Shown piece after piece: positions 7,013 to 14,039 of a stretch of DNA of 14,053 bases (position 1 is the stretch's first letter; each line of letters opens with the position of its first letter). The translations under genes were made by a program, and so were the position numbers. The DNA is from Chitinophagaceae bacterium UBA4407. Lineage in GTDB: Bacteria > Bacteroidota > Bacteroidia > Chitinophagales > Chitinophagaceae. Below the pieces are notes generated by a model. The model searched no databases, had not been told where the DNA came from, and was given only the letters and a program-made list of their open reading frames with translations. The DNA lies in the NCBI GenBank assembly GCA_002390845.1, contig DGQT01000004.1, positions 1 to 14,053 of the forward strand, in the 5' to 3' direction.

Positions 7013-7303
7013 ATGGAAGTCAACAGGGAACTGGTAAATAATCTGGCTCATTTAAGCAGGCTATATTTTACAGATGAGGAAAAGCAGGAACTTGAACACG
7101 ACCTGCAACGCATGATATCTTTTGTAGAAAAGCTGAATGAGGTTGATACAAAAGACATTAAACCATTACAGCACATGAGTAACGACATAAATGTTTTTCG
7201 CGAAGATGAAATTAAAGGCTCTGCAACAAGAGAAGAGGCATTGCAGAATGCCCCCACCACAAACGGTGTTTTTTTTAAAGTACCTAAGGTTATAAAAAAA
7301 TAA
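7013..7303 (+). CDS. gatC: Aspartyl/glutamyl-tRNA amidotransferase subunit C
   Basis: A 96-residue protein, the usual GatC size. Family signatures include the N-terminal LVNNLAHLSRLYFTDEEKQEL, the helix MISFVEKLNEVDT, the PLQHM segment and the closing NGVFFKVPKVI. GatC is the small subunit that wraps GatA and GatB in the enzyme that amidates misacylated Glu-tRNA(Gln) or Asp-tRNA(Asn) in the cytoplasm. The ATG at 7013 is preferred over a GTG 30 bases upstream because the extra residues (LFRTFIFVI) are unlike the family and only MEVNRELV aligns with its start. gatA and gatB are not in the window. It lies 51 bases upstream of the ABC ATPase gene, with no terminator between, so the two are probably co-transcribed. 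Confidence 0.92.
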   Translation: MEVNRELVNNLAHLSRLYFTDEEKQELEHDLQRMISFVEKLNEVDTKDIKPLQHMSNDINVFREDEIKGSATREEALQNAPTTNGVFFKVPKVIKK

Positions 7304-7354
7304 TCATAGTAAAACCGAAGATTAAACTTTACAATTACAAACAAAAGTTATTTC

Positions 7355-8059
7355 ATGGATTCTATTATACACCTGGAAAATATAATAAAAACATACTTTA
7401 TGGGCAGCAACTCTTTAACGGTGTTAAAGGGGCTTTCCCTCGATATTTACAGGAATGAATATGTTGCGTTGATGGGCCCCAGCGGAAGCGGTAAAAGTAC
7501 GCTCATGAATATTATCGGCTGCCTGGATACACCTTCAGAAGGTACATATATACTTAATGGCAGCGACGTAAGTAAAATGAGCGACGACGATCTTGCAGAA
7601 GTTCGTAATAAAGAAATCGGTTTTGTGTTCCAGCAATTTAACCTGTTACCAAGGCTTACCGCTGCAGAGAATGTGGCTTTACCACTTGTATATGCAGGTA
7701 TAAGCAAAAAGGAAAGAACAGACCGCGCAATGGAAGCTCTGAATAAAGTAGGATTATCAGAAAGAAGCCATCATAAGCCCAATGAAATGAGCGGTGGTCA
7801 AATTCAGCGGGTGGCAATAGCAAGGGCGTTGGTAAACAACCCTTCTATATTGCTGGCAGATGAACCTACCGGTAACCTTGATTCGAAAACTTCTGTTGAG
7901 GTTATGGAAATATTTGGAAAAATTCAGGAGTCAGGCAATACCGTTGTATTGGTTACGCATGAGGAAGATATAGCCGGTTATGCCAAAAGGGTGGTTCGTT
8001 TAAGAGATGGGGTTATAGAAAGCGACAATGTAAAAACACCTATCCACTCATTTAGTTAA
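7355..8059 (+). CDS. ABC transporter ATP-binding protein, LolD/MacB type
   Basis: A 234-residue complete ABC ATPase. Walker A is GPSGSGKST at 41-49, the Q-loop is FQQFNLLPRLTAAENVALP from 92, the signature is MSGGQ at 145-149, Walker B is ILLADEPTGNLDS at 165-177, and the switch histidine is H202 in VTHEED. The GNLDS tail and the QFNLLP segment place it in the LolD/MacB/FtsE-like group, which drives lipoprotein release, macrolide or peptide export, or mechanotransmission rather than import. No permease or periplasmic adaptor gene is adjacent, so the partner and substrate are unknown. It follows gatC closely and ends at a clear intrinsic terminator (8090-8114), giving a two-gene transcription unit. 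Confidence 0.93.
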   Translation: MDSIIHLENIIKTYFMGSNSLTVLKGLSLDIYRNEYVALMGPSGSGKSTLMNIIGCLDTPSEGTYILNGSDVSKMSDDDLAEVRNKEIGFVFQQFNLLPRLTAAENVALPLVYAGISKKERTDRAMEALNKVGLSERSHHKPNEMSGGQIQRVAIARALVNNPSILLADEPTGNLDSKTSVEVMEIFGKIQESGNTVVLVTHEEDIAGYAKRVVRLRDGVIESDNVKTPIHSFS

Positions 8060-8089
8060 ACAGCAAAAAATATTTAGTGGAAATTATGG

Positions 8090-8114
8090 GGAGAGTTTAT
8101 GCTCTCCTTTTTTT
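8090..8114 (+). terminator. Intrinsic terminator after the ABC ATPase gene
   Basis: GGAGAG (8090-8095) pairs with CTCTCC (8102-8107) around a six-base loop, TTTATG, and is followed by seven T's. It lies about 30 bases beyond the stop codon, the expected position for ending the gatC-ABC transcript. Confidence 0.88.
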
Positions 8115-8160
8115 ATTTAATGAACCTCTGCCGGTTAATTTTGTTCAGTATTGTTATAGA

Positions 8161-8179
8161 GTACAAGTGAGTGACACAA
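8161..8179 (-). repeat. Dispersed intergenic repeat, full copy (GTGTCAC type)
   Basis: The plus strand reads GTACAAGTGAGTGACACAA, a perfect copy. It lies between the terminator and the adenosyltransferase gene. The right flank GGAACGATGAG matches the reverse complement of CTCATCGTTCC before the copy at 14021 exactly; the left flank TGTTATAGA matches the 1645 copy. Confidence 0.93.
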
Positions 8180-8238
8180 GGAACGATGAGGAAAGATTAA
8201 ATGATGGTTACAAAAATTTTAAGCTATAAATTCTTTTA

Positions 8239-8802
8239 ATGGCAACTAAAATATATACGAAAACAGGCGACAAAGGCAAAACCAGTTTAATTGGTGGAAC
8301 CAAAGTACCAAAAAGCCATATACGAATTGAAGCTTATGGCACTGTAGATGAATTGAATTCTTATATTGGTTTGGCAGGCGATCATATTATGGATGCGCAT
8401 ACAAAAACAATTCTTAAAGAAATACAGGACAGGCTTTTTACCATAGGGTCGTCACTGGCATGCGACCCTGATAAGGAGCCTTTGATGAAAATCCCGGACT
8501 TGAAAGAAGCTGACATTTACCTGCTTGAAAACGAGATGGATGCTATGAACAATATATTGCCGCCCATGAAGTTTTTTGTAATGCCGGGCGGCCATGTAGC
8601 TGTTTCTACAACACATATAGCCCGTTGTGTATGCAGGCGCTCAGAACGCTTGTGTGTAAATATGCAGGAGCATGAATTATTTGTAGAGCCATTGGTAATT
8701 AAATACCTGAACCGTTTAAGCGATTATCTATTCGTAGTATCGCGTTATGTAGCGCACTTGCTGCAGGTTGCAGAAATACCTTGGAAGCCCAGAGTTGCTT
8801 AG
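8239..8802 (+). CDS. Cob(I)alamin adenosyltransferase, PduO type
   Basis: A 187-residue protein of the PduO/MMAB family, which transfers the adenosyl group of ATP to cob(I)alamin to make adenosylcobalamin in the cytoplasm. Visible signatures are the N-terminal ATP-binding YTKTGDKGKTSLIGG (6-20), RIEAYGTVDELNSYIGLA (29-46), FVMPGG (113-118), the arginine-rich ARCVCRRSER (128-137), and YLNRLSDYLFVVSRY (156-170). All the expected ATP-contact residues appear present and the length is normal for a single-domain enzyme. No cobalamin riboswitch or other corrinoid gene is seen nearby, so expression may not be B12-controlled from here. The start ATG at 8239 sits just before the conserved motif. Its stop is one base from that of the convergent membrane-protein gene. 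Confidence 0.93.
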   Translation: MATKIYTKTGDKGKTSLIGGTKVPKSHIRIEAYGTVDELNSYIGLAGDHIMDAHTKTILKEIQDRLFTIGSSLACDPDKEPLMKIPDLKEADIYLLENEMDAMNNILPPMKFFVMPGGHVAVSTTHIARCVCRRSERLCVNMQEHELFVEPLVIKYLNRLSDYLFVVSRYVAHLLQVAEIPWKPRVA

Positions 8803-8803
8803 T

Positions 8804-9145
8804 TTACTTTTCCTCCAAATGAAATTTATGAAAAAAGCGGTGTACAGCGGGTGCCATAAACACACTGATATTGGTAATAAAAGCCACCCCGCTGAATAAC
8901 GCATAGAACGAAGAAAACCATTTACCACCTGTTGTTGTTACTTCTGCCACAGGCCCCATACCTGCAAGTATCATAGAGGCATTGTGCAGCGAATCTAGCC
9001 AGGGAATATTCGCCGTATAATGATAGCCCAAAATACCCACCGCAAGACAGCTAAAAAGTATTAGATCCATATACAAAAAATTCTTCCAAAGCCTTTTATA
9101 GTAAACTCTTTTTGTAGCAAGCGGCTGATATTTTCTTTCGTACAT
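8804..9145 (-). CDS. Small conserved membrane protein, possibly channel-like
   Basis: A 113-residue protein with a basic N-terminus (MYERKYQPLATKRVYYKRLWKN), one clear membrane helix at about 23-43, and a second hydrophobic block at about 78-100 (FSSFYALFSGVAFITNISVFM). Between them is the conserved-looking NASMILAGMGPVAEVTTTGGKWFSS, and it ends HRFFHKFHLEEK. The two-helix layout with a glycine-rich re-entrant-like loop recalls the pore region of two-transmembrane potassium channels. There is no TVGYG-type selectivity filter, so function is not assigned. It lies 27 bases downstream of the serine hydrolase on the same strand with no terminator between, so the two may be co-transcribed. Confidence 0.72.
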   Translation of the reverse strand: MYERKYQPLATKRVYYKRLWKNFLYMDLILFSCLAVGILGYHYTANIPWLDSLHNASMILAGMGPVAEVTTTGGKWFSSFYALFSGVAFITNISVFMAPAVHRFFHKFHLEEK

Positions 9146-9172
9146 GAGAATTGATTTTGTTTGTATAAAATA

Positions 9173-10228
9173 TTATTTGGTAGCTGAGCTTATCTGTGCA
9201 TCTATTGAAGACTTAAGATCTAAATACATCTCTTTTCTGCTGTCGTTTAATAAGGTTTTTACAAAGAATATAGCTGCATAATTCCTGCCGATATCAACCA
9301 TAGGCCAGGTACCAAACAATCCGGGGCTGGATACCACTGTACTTTTATTATTGGCATCTGCTTCAAGTACCCATTCGCCCAATGCATAATTAAAACCCTG
9401 TGCAGCCGGTGGCGCATATTTAATAATTTCAGGAACTGTTACGGCCTTTTGCATCTCGGCAACTGCTGCTTCGCTTAATATTTTTTTACCATTATATGTT
9501 CCTTTATTTAAAATCATAACAAGAAAATTCATATAGTCTGTAGCAGAACTTTTTGCACCACCGCTTGGGTTTACGGCCCTTTCATAATCAGTAGAAAAAG
9601 TACTGTTCTTCATGTTTAGCGGACGAAAAATTCTTTCCTGCATTAAACGGTCGAAAGGCCTTTTACTAATAATTTCCAAAACTCTTCCTGCAATGTTTAA
9701 ACCAATGCCGCTGTAACGAAATTCTACACCAGGGTTAGCCTGTATATTGTGTTTACTTGCAAAATCATTCACTTCATCTTCAAGCGATTTGTATTTGCTC
9801 ATTTTAATAATAGCACCCAACCCAACCTTATCACCTTCTATGCCGGTTGTGTGAGAAAGGCACTGCCTTATGGTAATATAACCTTTACCATATTCTTTAA
9901 ATATGGGGAGGTATTTACTCACATAATCGTCCAATGAAATTTTGCCCTCATCCACAAACTGCATTACCAGTGCAGCAGTAAACCATTTGCTGCAGCTTGC
10001 AACAGCTGCCTGTGTGTTAGCAGTAAAATCGCCAAGGGTTTTATTGTAAATTATTTTATTGTCTTTATAAACCAGGGCTACTGCATTATTGCCAAGCTGT
10101 TTTTGATATTGCAGCAGTTTGCTATCTAGTTCGCTAAAATTATATTGTGCTTTTAAAGCCTGCAACAATAGCAGGAAAACCAATACTGTACTGCCTTTCA
10201 TGCAGGCTTGTTTAAATTCTTGCGACAT
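9173..10228 (-). CDS. Secreted serine hydrolase, beta-lactamase/class C family
   Basis: A 351-residue penicillin-binding-protein-like serine hydrolase. The nucleophile motif SxxK is S78-C-S-K81, followed by WFTAALVMQFVDEGKISLDDYVSKYLP, typical of the family. The second motif is Y172-S-G in FRYSGIGLNIAGRVLE, in place of YxN. The third lies near SSPGLFGTWPMVD (300-312), where HxG or KTG is usually found. RQCLSHTTGI at 121-130 is another family landmark. A signal peptide is clear: a hydrophobic run ending QALKA before QYN, with probable cleavage after A27, so it acts in the periplasm or outside. Translation could start at M10 (10201) instead, which would give a more compact signal peptide. The substrate is unknown; esterase, peptidase or beta-lactamase activity are all possible. 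Confidence 0.88.
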   Translation of the reverse strand: MSQEFKQACMKGSTVLVFLLLLQALKAQYNFSELDSKLLQYQKQLGNNAVALVYKDNKIIYNKTLGDFTANTQAAVASCSKWFTAALVMQFVDEGKISLDDYVSKYLPIFKEYGKGYITIRQCLSHTTGIEGDKVGLGAIIKMSKYKSLEDEVNDFASKHNIQANPGVEFRYSGIGLNIAGRVLEIISKRPFDRLMQERIFRPLNMKNSTFSTDYERAVNPSGGAKSSATDYMNFLVMILNKGTYNGKKILSEAAVAEMQKAVTVPEIIKYAPPAAQGFNYALGEWVLEADANNKSTVVSSPGLFGTWPMVDIGRNYAAIFFVKTLLNDSRKEMYLDLKSSIDAQISSATK

Positions 10229-10328
10229 ATTTTCTGATTTACCTTGTTGGATTATCGTTTGCGTGCAACATTAAAGTTATTTGAATTAATGTTATTAGCC
10301 CGGCTTATATATCGCTATTGATCTTTCG

Positions 10329-10347
10329 TTGTGTCACTCACTTGTAC
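10329..10347 (+). repeat. Dispersed intergenic repeat, full copy (GTGTCAC type)
   Basis: A perfect TTGTGTCACTCACTTGTAC, followed by GTTCTGAACAATATTGAAC. It is the left arm of an inverted pair; TTCGTTGTGTCACTCACTT is shared exactly with the arm at 10464 read in reverse. Confidence 0.93.
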
Positions 10348-10383
10348 GTTCTGAACAATATTGAACAACGCGAGTGGTAAAAC

Positions 10384-10405
10384 GTAAACCGCAAGTTTGG
10401 TTTAC
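10384..10405. repeat. Small perfect hairpin inside the repeat pair
   Basis: GTAAACC (10384-10390) and GGTTTAC (10399-10405) form a seven-base-pair stem around GCAAGTTT. It lies near the middle of the segment bounded by the facing repeats. Confidence 0.7.
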
Positions 10406-10463
10406 AACTTTCGATTTACATTTTCCGGCTCAGAACTTGCGATTGCTGCTTCACGTTCCGAAA

Positions 10464-10482
10464 GTAGAAGTGAGTGACACAA
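10464..10482 (-). repeat. Dispersed intergenic repeat, full copy (GTGTCAC type)
   Basis: The plus strand reads GTAGAAGTGAGTGACACAA, one mismatch from the core. It is the right arm of the inverted pair with 10329-10347, with matching CGAA outside the core. Confidence 0.9.
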
Positions 10483-10525
10483 CGAAGACGCCCAAAGAGC
10501 AAATGCCTGTAACAGAAAATTAAAT

Positions 10526-10555
10526 ACTTATAACTTATTACTTAAAACTTATAAC
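10526..10555. repeat. Short direct repeats just upstream of clpB
   Basis: ACTTATAAC occurs at 10526-10534 and again at 10547-10555, a 21-base period or two helical turns, with the related ACTTATTAC at about 10533. The second copy ends 7 bases before the clpB ATG. The spacing could suit a regulator on one face of the helix, or it may simply reflect low-complexity AT-rich DNA. Confidence 0.5.
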
Positions 10556-10562
10556 AAATATT

Positions 10563-13190
10563 ATGAACTTAGGAAACTTCACCATAAAAGCAGCCGAAGC
10601 TGTACAACAGGCGCAGCAATTGGCGTTTAATTTAAAGAACCCTAATATAGAAACGGAGCATATATTAAAAGCATTGCTCGATCAGGAAGATTCGCCTGTA
10701 GATTATTTATTAAAGAAAAATAATGTAACGCTCAATCTTGTTGAAAGTAAGCTGGAAGAACTTTTAAGCAAACTGCCCAAAACATCCGGTGAGCCTGCAC
10801 AGATGATGGGCCGCGAAGCCAACAATGTAGTGCTTCGTGCCGGAGCAGTAATTAAAAAATTCGGCGATGAATTCATCACACCAGAACACCTGGTACTGGC
10901 CATTGTACAAGGCAACGATGCAGCAGCAAAATTGCTAAAAGACTCAGGGCTTACCGAAAAGGGTTTGATGACTGCTATTAAAGATTTGCGTAAAGGTGAA
11001 ACTGTAAGCAGCCAAACCCAGGAAACCCAGTTCAATACATTAAACAAATACGCAAAGAACCTTATTGAAATGGCCCGTAACGGCAAGCTTGATCCGGTAA
11101 TTGGCCGCGACGAAGAAATAAGACGAACACTACATATTTTAACGCGCCGTACAAAAAATAACCCAATCCTTGTGGGTGAACCGGGTGTAGGTAAAACCGC
11201 AATAGCAGAGGGTTTGGCCATGCGTATTGTAAATGGCGATGTACCCGAAAACCTGAAGTCAAAAATTATTTATGCGCTGGATATGGGGCAACTAATTGCC
11301 GGTGCAAAATATAAAGGTGAGTTTGAAGAACGCTTGAAAGGCGTTGTAAAAGAAGTGGCAGCAAGTGATGGAGAAATAATCTTATTCATTGATGAAATTC
11401 ATACCCTTGTTGGTGCCGGTGGCGGCGAAGGTGCAATGGATGCTGCCAACATTTTAAAACCTGCTCTTGCCCGTGGAGAATTAAGAGCCATTGGTGCAAC
11501 AACACTGAACGAGTATCAAAAGTTTTTTGAAAAGGATAAAGCGTTGGAACGCCGCTTTCAAAAAGTGATGATTGATGAACCTTCTGTTGAAGATGCTATT
11601 TCTATTTTGCGTGGTTTAAAAGACCGTTACGAAACACACCATCATGTGCGTATAAAAGACGACGCAATTATTGCCGCTGTTGAATTAAGTAGCCGCTATA
11701 TTACTGATCGCTTTTTACCGGATAAAGCCATTGATCTTATTGATGAAAGTGCAGCCAAGCTTCGTTTGGAAATGAACTCTATGCCTGAAGACCTGGATAA
11801 ATTAGAAAGGCAGATAAGACAATTGGAAATTGAACGCGAAGCCATTAAAAGAGAAAACGATGAAGTAAAGCTGAAAGAACTTAATACAGAGATCGCTAAT
11901 CTTTCTGTAGAGCGGGACACATTCAAAGCTAAATGGAAAGAAGAGAAAGAGATTGTAGAAAAAGTACAAAATGCAAAAGCCGACATTGAACAGTTAAAAT
12001 TACAGGCAGACCAGGCTGAAAGGAACGGAGATTATGGTAAAGTTGCAGAAATACGTTATGGTAAAATAAAAGAGCAGGAAAAGGTGATCAATCAATTATC
12101 TGCTTTGCTTGAATCTATTAGTGATAAACGTATTATGAAAGAGGAGGTAGATGCTGAAGATATTGCTCAAAGTATTGCAAAATCAACAGGTATACCGGTT
12201 TCAAAAATGATGCAGGGCGAAAAAGAGAAGCTGCTAAAACTTGAAGAGGAATTACACAACAGGGTAGTGGGTCAGGAGGAAGCGATTACTGCAGTTGCAG
12301 ATGCTATTCGTCGCAGCCGTGCCGGGTTACAAGATCCCAAAAAACCAATAGGATCATTCATATTTCTCGGTACTACAGGTGTGGGCAAAACAGAGTTGGC
12401 TAAAGCACTTGCAGAATATCTTTTTGATGATGAAAGTATGATGACGCGGATTGATATGAGCGAATACCAGGAAAAGCATACCGTTAGCCGTTTAGTTGGA
12501 GCACCTCCGGGATATGTAGGGTATGATGAAGGTGGCCAGTTAACTGAAGCCGTACGCCGCAAGCCTTACAGCGTGGTGCTTTTAGATGAAATTGAAAAAG
12601 CAAACCCTGATGTTTGGAACATATTATTGCAGGTACTGGACGATGGCCGCTTAACTGACAATAAAGGCCGGGTGGTAAATTTTAAAAATACCATCATTAT
12701 TATGACAAGCAACATTGGCAGTCATATAATACAGGAAGCTTTTGAAAGTGTAACAGAAAAGAATGTGGATGATGTAACAGAAAAAGCAAAAGTAGAAGTG
12801 ATGGCTTTGCTGCGGCAAACAGTTCGCCCCGAATTTTTAAACAGGGTAGATGAGATTATTATGTTCCATCCATTGATGAAAAAAGAGATCAGGGGAATTA
12901 TTAATATACAGCTAAACCAGTTAAAAAGATTGGTAGCTGAAAATGGAATTCAATTGCATTTCAGCGATTATGCTATTGATTATCTGGCAGAAAATGGATA
13001 CGATCCGCAGTTTGGTGCAAGGCCACTTAAGCGATTGATTCAAAAGCAGATTGTAAACCAGTTAAGTAAAAAAGTACTGGCTGGCGATATCAACAAAAGC
13101 CTGCCGGTTCTTGTTGATGTATTCGATAATACGGTAGTTTTCAGAAGTGAAGTTTTAGAAACTGAAAAAATGACCGGTAAAATCAAATAA
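10563..13190 (+). CDS. clpB: ClpB disaggregase (AAA+ chaperone)
   Basis: An 875-residue protein with every ClpB module. The N-terminal Clp repeat domain is at about 1-145. NBD1 has Walker A GEPGVGKT at 205-212, pore loop KYKGEFEER at 249-257 and Walker B ILFIDEIH at 273-280. The coiled-coil middle domain, about 400-525, is the ClpB hallmark that separates it from ClpA and ClpC. NBD2 has Walker A GTTGVGKT at 603-610, pore loop GYVGYDEGG at 650-658, Walker B VVLLDEIEK at 671-679 and the sensor-2 GAR at 818-820. It forms cytoplasmic hexamers that, with DnaK, thread proteins out of aggregates. Length is normal and all key residues are intact. No ClpP-binding IGF/IGL loop is evident, as expected. 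The start ATG is clear; no strong Shine-Dalgarno site precedes it. No heat-shock operator is recognised. Confidence 0.97.
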   Translation: MNLGNFTIKAAEAVQQAQQLAFNLKNPNIETEHILKALLDQEDSPVDYLLKKNNVTLNLVESKLEELLSKLPKTSGEPAQMMGREANNVVLRAGAVIKKFGDEFITPEHLVLAIVQGNDAAAKLLKDSGLTEKGLMTAIKDLRKGETVSSQTQETQFNTLNKYAKNLIEMARNGKLDPVIGRDEEIRRTLHILTRRTKNNPILVGEPGVGKTAIAEGLAMRIVNGDVPENLKSKIIYALDMGQLIAGAKYKGEFEERLKGVVKEVAASDGEIILFIDEIHTLVGAGGGEGAMDAANILKPALARGELRAIGATTLNEYQKFFEKDKALERRFQKVMIDEPSVEDAISILRGLKDRYETHHHVRIKDDAIIAAVELSSRYITDRFLPDKAIDLIDESAAKLRLEMNSMPEDLDKLERQIRQLEIEREAIKRENDEVKLKELNTEIANLSVERDTFKAKWKEEKEIVEKVQNAKADIEQLKLQADQAERNGDYGKVAEIRYGKIKEQEKVINQLSALLESISDKRIMKEEVDAEDIAQSIAKSTGIPVSKMMQGEKEKLLKLEEELHNRVVGQEEAITAVADAIRRSRAGLQDPKKPIGSFIFLGTTGVGKTELAKALAEYLFDDESMMTRIDMSEYQEKHTVSRLVGAPPGYVGYDEGGQLTEAVRRKPYSVVLLDEIEKANPDVWNILLQVLDDGRLTDNKGRVVNFKNTIIIMTSNIGSHIIQEAFESVTEKNVDDVTEKAKVEVMALLRQTVRPEFLNRVDEIIMFHPLMKKEIRGIINIQLNQLKRLVAENGIQLHFSDYAIDYLAENGYDPQFGARPLKRLIQKQIVNQLSKKVLAGDINKSLPVLVDVFDNTVVFRSEVLETEKMTGKIK

Positions 13191-13253
13191 AAACCATTAT
13201 TACGGTAAAATATTGCGGCATCAGATTTATTTACTATCATTGCCGGAACGAAA

Positions 13254-13278
13254 TTTGCAGTAAATGAGCAACTGCAAA
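13254..13278. repeat. Hairpin between clpB and the thioredoxin-fold gene
   Basis: TTTGCAGT (13254-13261) and ACTGCAAA (13271-13278) form a perfect eight-base stem with a nine-base loop, about 65 bases after the clpB stop. No T-run follows on the plus strand, so termination is uncertain. This 180-base gap is the only non-coding stretch over 100 bases in the window with no dispersed repeat copy. Confidence 0.5.
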
Positions 13279-13370
13279 AGCTGAAAATTAAAATAATAAC
13301 CCCTGTTTAGTTCCTTTTCATAGTAAAAATTGCTTCTATAAAGGTTAAAAAGGTAAAAAGTAAAGTAGTT

Positions 13371-13940
13371 ATGGCATTCAAGAAAGAAGTAGTAGAGATC
13401 ATTGAACCAAGAGATATGTTCGTAGGTAATGTTGATGCACCGGTTACCCTTGTTGAGTTTGGAGAATACGAGAGTGAGGTTTGTGCTAAAGCAAACGAAG
13501 TAGTAAAACAGGTATTACAAAAATACGAAGGTGATGTAAGGTTTAATTTCCGTCATTTTCCACTTACTGGTATACACCAGCGCAGCCTTAAAGCAGCAGA
13601 ATCAGCCGTTGCAGCCGGGCAGGTTGGTATGTTTTGGGAAATGCACAACGTACTATTTGCCAATCGCCGCAATCTGGGCATAACCAGTTTAAAACTGCAT
13701 TCGCGTGAAGCTGGTATTCAAAATAAGCATTTTCTCGATGAACTGGTAAACGCTACTTATGGCTGGCAGGTGCAGGGCGATATTAAGGAAGGCCTTAAAA
13801 AAGGCGTAAAAGATGTACCTGCATTTTTTATCAATGATGAACTTTTTACAGGCAAAGTAACTCTTGAAGATTTTAGTAAAGTAATCGACGAAGCTTTAAA
13901 AAAAACCAAACGTAAAACCCCCGCAAAGCAGAGAGCTTAA
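13371..13940 (+). CDS. DsbA-like thioredoxin-fold protein lacking the first active-site cysteine
   Basis: A 189-residue protein of the DsbA/Thioredoxin_4 family. The entry VDAPVTLVEFGEYES is typical of the first strand and active-site helix, and the core continues VRFNFRHFPLTGIHQRSLKAAESAV and FWEMHNVLF. The cis-proline loop is at P150 (GVKDVPAFFIN), where relatives usually read GTPTFFING. The active site would be CxxC, but here it is S35-E-V-C38, so only the second cysteine remains. Normal dithiol-disulfide exchange should be lost; a monothiol, glutathione-dependent or non-redox chaperone role is possible. No signal peptide is visible and the C-terminus is very basic (KKTKRKTPAKQRA), suggesting a cytoplasmic protein. 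It follows clpB by 180 bases on the same strand and has its own strong terminator. Confidence 0.87.
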   Translation: MAFKKEVVEIIEPRDMFVGNVDAPVTLVEFGEYESEVCAKANEVVKQVLQKYEGDVRFNFRHFPLTGIHQRSLKAAESAVAAGQVGMFWEMHNVLFANRRNLGITSLKLHSREAGIQNKHFLDELVNATYGWQVQGDIKEGLKKGVKDVPAFFINDELFTGKVTLEDFSKVIDEALKKTKRKTPAKQRA

Positions 13941-13953
13941 AATATACAATTTC

Positions 13954-13982
13954 AAAGCCCCGGTTTTTTACCGGGGTTTTTT
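13954..13982 (+). terminator. Strong intrinsic terminator after the thioredoxin-fold gene
   Basis: CCCCGGT (13958-13964) pairs with ACCGGGG (13970-13976) around a loop of five T's, followed by six T's. It lies about 15 bases past the stop codon. The short A-run to the left could give weak function in the opposite direction. Confidence 0.95.
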
Positions 13983-14020
13983 GTTGATATACCTGGCTTA
14001 ATCGTTTTACTCATCGTTCC

Positions 14021-14039
14021 TTGTGTCACTCACTTGTAC
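14021..14039 (+). repeat. Dispersed intergenic repeat, full copy (GTGTCAC type)
   Basis: A perfect TTGTGTCACTCACTTGTAC, preceded by CTCATCGTTCC, identical to the flank of the copy at 8161 read in reverse. It lies just after the terminator at the right edge, so its full extent cannot be seen. Confidence 0.92.

Larger units (their letters stand above)
10229..10562. other. Divergent intergenic region upstream of clpB
   Basis: 334 bases between two diverging genes. It contains a facing pair of dispersed repeats (10329-10347 and 10464-10482), a small perfect hairpin between them (10384-10405), and a pair of ACTTATAAC direct repeats just before clpB. No CIRCE-type heat-shock operator is visible. 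Promoters for both genes must lie here but cannot be placed with confidence. Confidence 0.6.

Noticed and set aside
8060..8238. Cobalamin riboswitch ahead of the adenosyltransferase gene
   Set aside because: No B12-box-like sequence or suitable structure is visible; the gap is accounted for by a terminator and a repeat copy.
10229..10562. CIRCE heat-shock operator upstream of clpB
   Set aside because: No TTAGCACTC/GAGTGCTAA inverted repeat. The GAGTG inside the dispersed repeat is part of that family and occurs at unrelated genes.
9..14039. Dispersed 19-mers as a CRISPR array
   Set aside because: Spacing is from 116 bp to several kb, orientation is mixed, genes lie between copies and there are no cas genes.
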